From positions 9,674,449 to 9,738,448 of the forward strand of contig NC_077244.1 of assembly GCF_947179165.1 (NCBI RefSeq): a DNA stretch of 64,000 bases, written 5' to 3'. The first letter of the stretch is position 1. Each line of letters begins with the position of its first letter. Position numbers and translations under genes: made by a program. The notes beneath the pieces are model-generated. The model ran no database searches. It was not told where the DNA came from and saw only the letters and a list, made by a program, of their open reading frames with translations. This stretch comes from Solanum dulcamara (Eukaryota; Streptophyta; Magnoliopsida; Solanales; Solanaceae). Below, piece by piece: positions 58,050-64,000 of this stretch.

Positions 58050-58220
58050 ACTGCATTCGTGGAGGTCCGTGGAGTTGGTCTTCGCAATCGCGGAGCCTTG
58101 GCTGCATTCAAGGAGGCTTATGTCTTTGGCCTCCTCGATCGCGCACCTTTAGTCGCGTTCGCGAAGGTTATGGTTCTTGACCTCCGTATTCGTGGACTAG
58201 GTAGCTGCGTTCGCATAGGC
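58050..58220 (+). repeat. GC-rich motif cluster in LTR H
   Basis: Repeats of CTGC(A/G)TTCG(T/C)G(A/G)AGG and TTCGCAATCGCGGAG-like strings, the counterpart in this LTR family of the GCGC palindrome cluster of LTR F. Confidence 0.65.
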
Positions 58221-59439
58221 CAAATCCTGGTCTTTTAATAAAAGACTAAGGATAATTTTTAGACTTTATTTCAAAGTATCAACCTTGATTTCTCCATCAA
58301 TTCAAGATCAAATTTGGTGATTTAAGGGTCTAAATTAAAGTGTTTTTGAGAGGATTTTGTGGTGAACTCAAAAACTCGAGGGGAGTATTAGTGTGAGGTA
58401 AGGTTTTGATTTTAGCTACTGATGTTGGTGATTTTGGAATGGATTTTTAGGGGATTTTGGAGAATTGTATCTTGGTCAATTTTAGTCTGTTTTGAGTGAT
58501 TTTTGAGGCTAAATTATAGGGTTTCCTTCTAGGATCGTTGTAATATATTTTGTTTTGGGTTTGAAGGGTCTCGTGTTTCCAGAATGTGGTGATCAAGAAG
58601 CTGCCATTTTTTAACCCTTTTAATCAAATTTTGTGAATTATGGTTGCATGGTCGTCCTGTTTAGTCTCCCAACCTGAATTGTGTTATTTTGTTGATTTAT
58701 GAGTGTGGGGGGATGCTTAGAACCTATTTTTGGGGTCAAATACAGAATTTCAAATGCGGGTCCCATATTTCCTGTTTTAGACCCTGAAATTGGTCCGTCT
58801 CTAAAAATTATGAAATTTGTGTCTAAACGATCATATCGACATTGTGATTCTATTTTTCATAGCGTGAAAGCATTTCGAGACTACTCGAAAGGAAAAGGCT
58901 CTGGCACTGTAACTTGGAGCTCGCATGTTTAGCCTATAGGTAGGTTATGACTTTTCTTCTCCTTAGATTGAGGTGGAATGTCTGAAAGTATGTTGAGGAA
59001 GTTGGAATTTGGTTTGGGTTGCTTAACCCAACGTATTAGGTGTTAGAAATCAATATTTAGGCTTTTTATTGGGTTTTTTAGGTATCAAGAAACATGTGTA
59101 TCTTGGTATTATTTATTTGTATTGTTAAGAGAGTTGAACGAGCTTGTTGTTGATATTGTGGAGTATGTTATCCTTAGCATAAGTGGTAAACCTGCTTTAG
59201 TTGCCCCGGTGTCGCTACGATCTTTATAGAATGGTGTAGCGGATAATGCCTGGTAGTGGGCCTTAACTAGGCGATACCCTCGCTCTTAATAACACCCTCA
59301 TCCATAACTCAGTATAATCATGACTTTGAGATGTATCGGCAATACTAGATTTCGTAACCATTTGCTTTGGCTCTGGTTTAAGTTTTGGCGCATATTCATT
59401 AGCGCATTGGGGAGGAGATTCTCGATATTGTTGTTTTCA

Positions 59440-59760
59440 AGTTGGAATGGAGAATATTTGGCACCATGGGATAAATTATTTGTGAGAATCCGGGTACCTA
59501 GTCTCGGCCTCCATTATGAATTATTGGGAAGCATCTGGGAACCCATCCCCGACTTCTGCTGGTTTGCTAGTATGACTAGCATCCGGTACCCAGTACTGGC
59601 CTCGATCATATCGATGAGTTACACTGAGAATTAGGGTACCCAGTCCCTGCCTCGACAGCACTAATGTATTATAGAGAGCATCCGGGTGCCCAATCCCGGT
59701 CTTGGCCACGTTGGATATTCGGGCGAACATTTGGGTCCTAGTCCCGACCTAAGACACCCT
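59440..59760 (+). repeat. Minisatellite in LTR H
   Basis: Five or six imperfect units of about 55-70 bp sharing CATCCGGGTACCCAGTCCCG and GCCTCGA. It creates open frames on both strands without domain content. Confidence 0.65.
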
Positions 59761-60523
59761 TAGTTCGTTGTCTCTCAGAGATTTTGGGTTTGGAAATGAT
59801 GTAGTTCTTCGTTTTCTGACATCGCAGATTCTATGTTCTCAGCCTTGATAGTTGTAGTTATTCTGTATACTCGGCGGGCTTATAGGAGTTTATCTGGGTT
59901 TTTATTTAACTTGAGCATGAGTGTCCCTGCTGGACTTATGGGGGTTTATCCGGGTTTTTATATTGATTTCTATTTTGGCTTATTCCTCTTTTTCATATTA
60001 TTTTTAACCTTTTCTTCTTAGTCGGCCTATGATGCCTACTGGGTACCTGTTGTCTTAGTACTTATACTATAATTGGCATTTACTTTTGTGATACAGGACA
60101 GAGTACCAGCTACACTATGGATAGATCGAGCCTTTTGCAGTCAGCTTCGGAAACTAGGGTGAGCACTTGGCCTTTTTGGCTCATTTCTGTCTCCTTCAAT
60201 ATAGATGGTCCATCTTTTGCCTTTGAGTCTAGCCAGTTGTTTTATATATTTTCGATCCACCTTTTGGACTTGTACTTGTCTTTTATTTTGTAGCAGCTCT
60301 GTACTTGTGACTTCTAGGTTCTGGGAGGGATCTTTAGTTGTTTATATTATGTTTTGGTGTACTTCCATATATTCTTTCTACTTTTCTTTTTATTATTTGC
60401 CACTCTTGTATTGGTTTCGTCCCTCAAACCCATTACTTGATATTCTGGGTTTATGGGTTGTCTTACTTATTGGTGAGTTATAGTAGGTGTCATCATGACC
60501 CAAGGAATCAGGTTGTGATAAGT

Positions 60524-60536
60524 TGGTATTAGAGCC
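60524..60536 (+). promoter_or_regulatory. Primer-binding site of H
   Basis: TGGTATTAGAGCC, a one-change initiator-Met primer-binding site three bases after the LTR end. Confidence 0.8.
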
Positions 60537-60853
60537 TGAGGTTCGTTGGTCTCGCTTGTACAGAGCTAACGTCCAGTAGAGTCTGGCTGATGGGTGCGAA
60601 GACATCCGCAACTTATCTTCAGGAGGCTACACGATGTTATTAGGAATTATTTTATATGTCTTCATTGCGTGCATTCTTGTGTATTATTGGTTCCCTGAAA
60701 TCTCATTTTTTTTCTCTTTCGCAAAGATGGTTTATATGCATAGTACCATCTGAAATAATGATCCACCAGCGCTGGGCAGGCCTAGAGGCCGATGAGTAGT
60801 TAGGGGAGAAACACTAGCTTCTGACCCAGAGATAGAGACAGAACTAGTGTATC
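60537..60853 (+). other. Leader and collapsed gag of H
   Basis: About 320 bp between primer site and RT. A typical element would have several kilobases of gag and protease here. Only a short GRPRGR-like string near 60780 hints at gag. A large internal deletion is the simplest reading. Confidence 0.5.
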
Positions 60854-61440
60854 GATGATCTGTTCGACCAACTTTAGGGTGCAACCATGTTTCCTAAGAT
60901 TGACTTGAGGTCTGGCTACCACCTATTATGGATTAGAGCAACTGACATTCCTAAGACTACTTTCCAGACTCGCTATGGCCACTATGAGTTCTTTGTGATG
61001 TCTTTTGGGCTTACTAACCCCCCAACTTTTATGGACCTTATGACTTGAGTATTCAGGCCTTATCTTGACTCCTTCGTGATTGTATTCATCGATGATATTC
61101 TAGTATACCCACGGAGTAGAGGGGAGAACGCACAACATTTGAGAGTTATGCTCTAGACTTTGAGAGACTAGTAGATTTATGCTAAATTCTCAAAGTATGT
61201 GTTTTGGTTGGAGTTTGTGGCATTTCTGGGAATATGGTGTCTAGAGAGGGTATTAGGGTGGATCCGGCGAAGATTGAGGTTATTCATAGTTGGGCTTGGA
61301 CCATATTTGTTATGGAGAATCAGAGCTTCATTGGATTAGCTGGGTATTATAGATGATTCATCTAGGTTTTCTCCACCATTACAGCCCCATTGATCCATTT
61401 GACCCACTAGGATGTTCCCTTGGTGTTGTCCGAGGAGTGT
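60854..61440 (+). pseudogene. H reverse transcriptase, C-terminal blocks
   Basis: Reads [66 protein letters not shown] with the aspartate pair, and further on, with stops, WAWTIFVMENQSFIGLAGYY of the RT connection. The N-terminal RT blocks are missing. Several stops (for example after FMDLMT). Confidence 0.92.
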
Positions 61441-61870
61441 GAGTCGAGATTTTAGAAGCTCAAAGAGGTGCTTACCACTGCTCCTATTCTGACTCTTCCA
61501 GTTGAGGAAGAGATCTTTTTGGTATATTGTGATACTTTTTGTGTAGGTCTTGGGTGTGTACTAATGCAGGGGGCCGAGTTATTGCTTATGGTTCTTGACA
61601 ATTGAGAGTGTACAAGCGCAACTACCCCACTTATGACCTTGATTTGGCGATGGTAGTTTTCATGCTCATAATGTAGAGGCACTACTTATATGCAGTCCAT
61701 TGCGAGATATATAAAGATCACCGCAACTTACAGTACATTATGAATCAGAGGGATCTTAATTCTAGATAGGTGCGCTGGATTGAGCTATTAGCCAATTGTG
61801 AAATCTCTATCCTCTACCACCTAGTCAAGGCGAGTGTAGTAGAGGACACCTTGAGCCAGAATACGAGGAG
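61441..61870 (+). pseudogene. H RNase H
   Basis: Reads LKEVLTTAPILTLP, FLVYCDTFCVGLGCVLMQGG with the first acidic residue, YKRNYPTYDLDLAMVVF, RHYLYAVHCEIYKDHRNLQY, MNQRDLNSR and RWIELLANCEISILYHLVKA, the usual Ty3/Gypsy RNase H order. Frameshift near RVIAYG. Confidence 0.9.
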
Positions 61871-62159
61871 TGTGGGTAGTTTAGATTTTTTACTGCAGAG
61901 CGACCCATAGCCTTGGACATCTAGTCTTTGGCTAATAGGATGGTCAGGTTGGACATCTCAGATTCTGGACCGATTTTGGCTTTTGTGGAAGCTCGGTCAT
62001 CTCTATTAGACAAGATTCATGGATGATAGTTTAAGGATGGAGCATTAGTAGATCTTTGAGAGTTAGTATTATGAGAAGAGGGTGGCCATACTTCAATACA
62101 TTCGGATAGGATACGATGGTTTGATATTCACCTTTGTGTTCCTAGAGTGGGAGACTTTA

Positions 62160-62870
62160 TTCTGTTGATCCTTCATGAGGCCCACAATTCTAAGTACTCT
62201 ATTCTGGGAACCGCAAAGATATATCAGGATTTGAGACAATATTACTGGTGGTGTGGCATAAGAAGAGATATAGATGAGTATGTATCTTATTGTTTGAGTT
62301 GCCAGTAGGTTAAGGCCGACCATCAGTGGCTTGGTAGAGCATTTTAGAGAGTACCCATTCCTGAATGGAAATGGGAATGGATTACCATGGACTTTGTGAT
62401 GGGATTACCTTGGACACCTATAGGGAATGATGGTATTTGGGTTATCGTTGATTGATTGACTAAGTCAGAATATGTCTTGCCAGTATGGTCCACTATTACT
62501 GCAGATCATCTAGCTTAGATCTATATTCAAGAGGTTGTCCGTCTATACGGAGTATTGCTGTCCATTATATCATATAGGGGATCTCAATTTACTTCCAATT
62601 TCTGGAGGGCCTTTTAGAGAGAGTTGGGCACCCGGGTTGATCTTAGCATGACATTTCATCCGCAGATCAGCGGTCAGTCAGAGAGTACTATTCAAGTTCT
62701 GGAGGATATATTGCGAGCTTATGTATTAGAGTTTGAGGGTCATTGGGAGAAGTACTTGCCTTTGATGGAGTGCGTGTAACAACAGCTACCACTCTTGTAT
62801 TCAGATGACCCTATTCGAGGCCTTATATGGTAGGCGTTGTCACACTCTATTGGTTCGTCTGAGTCTTTAG
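62160..62870 (+). pseudogene. H integrase zinc finger and core
   Basis: The zinc-finger end YYWWCGIRRDIDEYVSYCLS, then [17 protein letters not shown] (first catalytic aspartate), SYRGSQFTSNFW, where tyrosine stands in place of the second catalytic aspartate, and HPQISGQSESTIQVLED with the glutamate. Stops at QQ, D, A and other positions. Dead integrase. Confidence 0.9.
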
Positions 62871-62970
62871 AGCCTTGGACGCATAGTACCAATTTACTTT
62901 GGGATACCATAGCTAGAGTCCAGATTATTCAGGATAGGATGAGGAAAGCTCAGAGTAGGCACTAGAGTTA

Positions 62971-63430
62971 TAGGGATCACATGCATCGACCCTTGCACTT
63001 TGAGGTTGGAGATCGAGTGTTCTTATGGATGTCGCCCTTGAAGAGCGTGATGAGGTTTGACAGGAGAGGTAAACTTAGCCCCAGGTATATCGGGCCCTTT
63101 GAGATTCTGAGAAGAGTTGGAGAGGTTTCTTATGAGTTAGCTTTGCCATTAGTATTTTTAGCTATACACCTTATTTTTCATGTTTCTAAGTTGCGCCGTT
63201 ACATTTCTGATGATTCTCAAGTCCTTTGATATGATTCTGGTGAGTTGGATGATCGCCTGACTTTCGTTGAGGAGACGATTGCTATTCTAGCCAGAGATAT
63301 TCGCCAATTTTGTTCTAAGTCCATCCCTATGGTTAAGGTCCAGTGGTTCCATCATCCGATCGAGGAGGCTACCTTGGAGATCGAGTAGGAGATGCGGGAG
63401 CAGTTCCCTAGCTTATTTGGCCCTCTAGTT
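62971..63430 (+). pseudogene. H integrase C-terminus with chromodomain-like end
   Basis: An open frame to 63229 with HFEVGDRVFLWMSPLK, RRGKLSPRYIGPFEILRRVG (the GPF/Y module), ELALP, IFHVSKLRRYI. After a TGA the same frame goes on with FVEETIAILARDIRQF, MVKVQWFHHPIEEATLEIE and FPSLFG, resembling the chromodomain-like tail of Tekay/Del elements, which targets insertion to heterochromatin. Confidence 0.9.
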
Positions 63431-63480
63431 ATACCCTTGTATTTACTTTTGCGGACTAAAGTTCCTTTAGTATTGGATGT

Positions 63481-64000
63481 TGTAATGACCCTCCAGGTCA
63501 TTTATGACTTGCTGATGTCGGTAGCATGACTGCCTGGTCGTTTGTTTGGGTTTGAGATCCATTTCCCTATTTTGGAGCTTTTATAAATTGAAAAGTTGAC
63601 TTTGGTCTTAACTTTAGGAAAACAACCTTAGAACGGAAGTTTGAAGGTTTTATTAGCTACGGAATAGCCAAATTAGGCTATTAGCATGGTCGGTATGAGT
63701 ACCGAGGCAATTAGCACGAGTTTGAGGCCATTTGGCGCTTTTGACTTTGAAATTTGGCATATGGTTGACTTTGGCCAACTTTTCTAGAAAACGCACTTGG
63801 ATGAAAATTTTGACAGCGCAATTAATTTTGAAATGTCTAGTTTGGTCTGGAATGACCCTTCATTTGCTTCCTGAGGCTTTCGGTCTAATTTTAAGGCTCA
63901 TTGTGGAATTTGGCTCAAAATGGCCCTGGGCATGGGATCCACTTTCAGTCGTAATGACCTCATATGGAAATTTTGACTGCACCTTTGAGTCTAGAATATC
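63481..64000 (+). mobile_element. 3' LTR of H (first 520 bp, continues past the window)
   Basis: Starts TGTAATGACCCTCCAGG and matches 54260 onward. It contains a stretch (ATGGTCGGTATGAGTACCGA to TTTGACTTTGAAATTTGGC) absent from the 5' LTR of H but present in J, so the 5' LTR has a deletion of about 90-100 bp there. Confidence 0.88.

Larger units (their letters stand above)
54260..60520 (+). mobile_element. 5' LTR of H, split by solo LTR G
   Basis: Begins TGTAATGACCCTCTAGG, the same as the 3' LTR at 63481. The segments are 54260-54848 and 57983 or 57988 to 60520, about 3.1 kb without G. It ends GTTGTGATA before the primer-binding site. The second segment has a donor-like GAGGTAAGG at 58395-58403, GC-rich repeats and a minisatellite. 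Open frames inside it (for example 59320-59634, 60205-60483) have no domains and are chance. Confidence 0.8.
54260..64000 (+). mobile_element. Chromovirus H (Tekay-like), right end outside window
   Basis: 5' LTR 54260-60520 with nested solo LTR G, primer-binding site 60524-60536, truncated pol 60854-63430, and 3' LTR from 63481 past the window end. Left target flank AATTT (54255-54259). Gag, protease and the RT N-terminus are deleted, and many stops break the rest. It is inserted in LTR E. Confidence 0.88.

Noticed and set aside
58699..58932. Plus-strand frame of 77 codons
   Set aside because: Inside the H LTR, no recognisable motif, and not seen to recur.
60205..60532. Overlapping plus-strand open frames with hydrophobic stretches (FYFSFYYLPLLYW type)
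   Set aside because: They lie within the 5' LTR of H just before the primer-binding site, overlap each other in two frames and are T-rich. Chance frames in LTR sequence.
1..64000. tRNA, rRNA or snoRNA genes
   Set aside because: No cloverleaf-like or rRNA-like sequence was noticed on reading. The TGGTATC(A)GAG strings are primer-binding sites complementary to a tRNA 3' end, not tRNA genes.

Overview
This window looks like plant nuclear DNA. It is AT-rich and repeat-dense, built almost entirely of LTR retrotransposons, relics and host-gene fragments, with no complete host gene that I can support. Copia and chromovirus (Ty3/Gypsy) lineages, plant-type initiator-Met primer-binding sites, and fragments of plant cold-shock/zinc-knuckle, F-box, dsRNA-binding and LEUNIG-like genes all point to an angiosperm. 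The LTR families resemble those I associate with Solanaceae (tomato, potato, pepper), but that placement is from memory and not proven here.

Layout, left to right. Positions 1-3840 hold a relic copia gag/protease region with a hAT-like element full of a GGGTCCCG-type minisatellite inside it. Positions 4336-17278 are a decayed, mostly non-coding minus-strand element (K). It is interrupted by three solo LTRs of one family (F 6183-9656, A 10869-13264, B 13596-16855), each with a perfect 5-bp target duplication. Positions 17732-26140 are two head-to-tail 4.2-kb copies that look almost identical, each with a copia gag relic and a tandem array of cold-shock/CCHC pseudogene monomers. The right copy runs into a deleted copia element (25899-28842, target duplication GAACC), and the duplication breakpoint lies inside its 5' LTR. 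Positions 28843-34440 carry the rest of the array, a dsRNA-binding relic, an inverted-repeat pair around an F-box pseudogene, and the last two exons of a LEUNIG-like gene. From 34441 a copia relic is split by a minus-strand chromovirus (35210-44860, itself holding solo LTR C 40149-43522), then a rearranged chromovirus remnant (44861-46789), then a minus-strand chromovirus of the solo-LTR family (from 46947). The right LTR of that last element is split by another chromovirus (H, 54260 to beyond the window end), which in turn holds solo LTR G (54849-57982).

Nothing here works as a pathway. The coherent story is stratigraphic: insertions inside insertions, LTR-LTR recombination leaving solo LTRs, and a duplication younger than the copia insertion it uses as a boundary. 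The items most worth checking are the 4.2-kb duplication (recent event or assembly error), the cold-shock/zinc-knuckle array, the cluster of unrelated host-gene fragments at 28.8-34 kb, and sequence features conserved among the solo LTRs (GC-rich palindrome cluster, splice-donor-like motif, hairpin).
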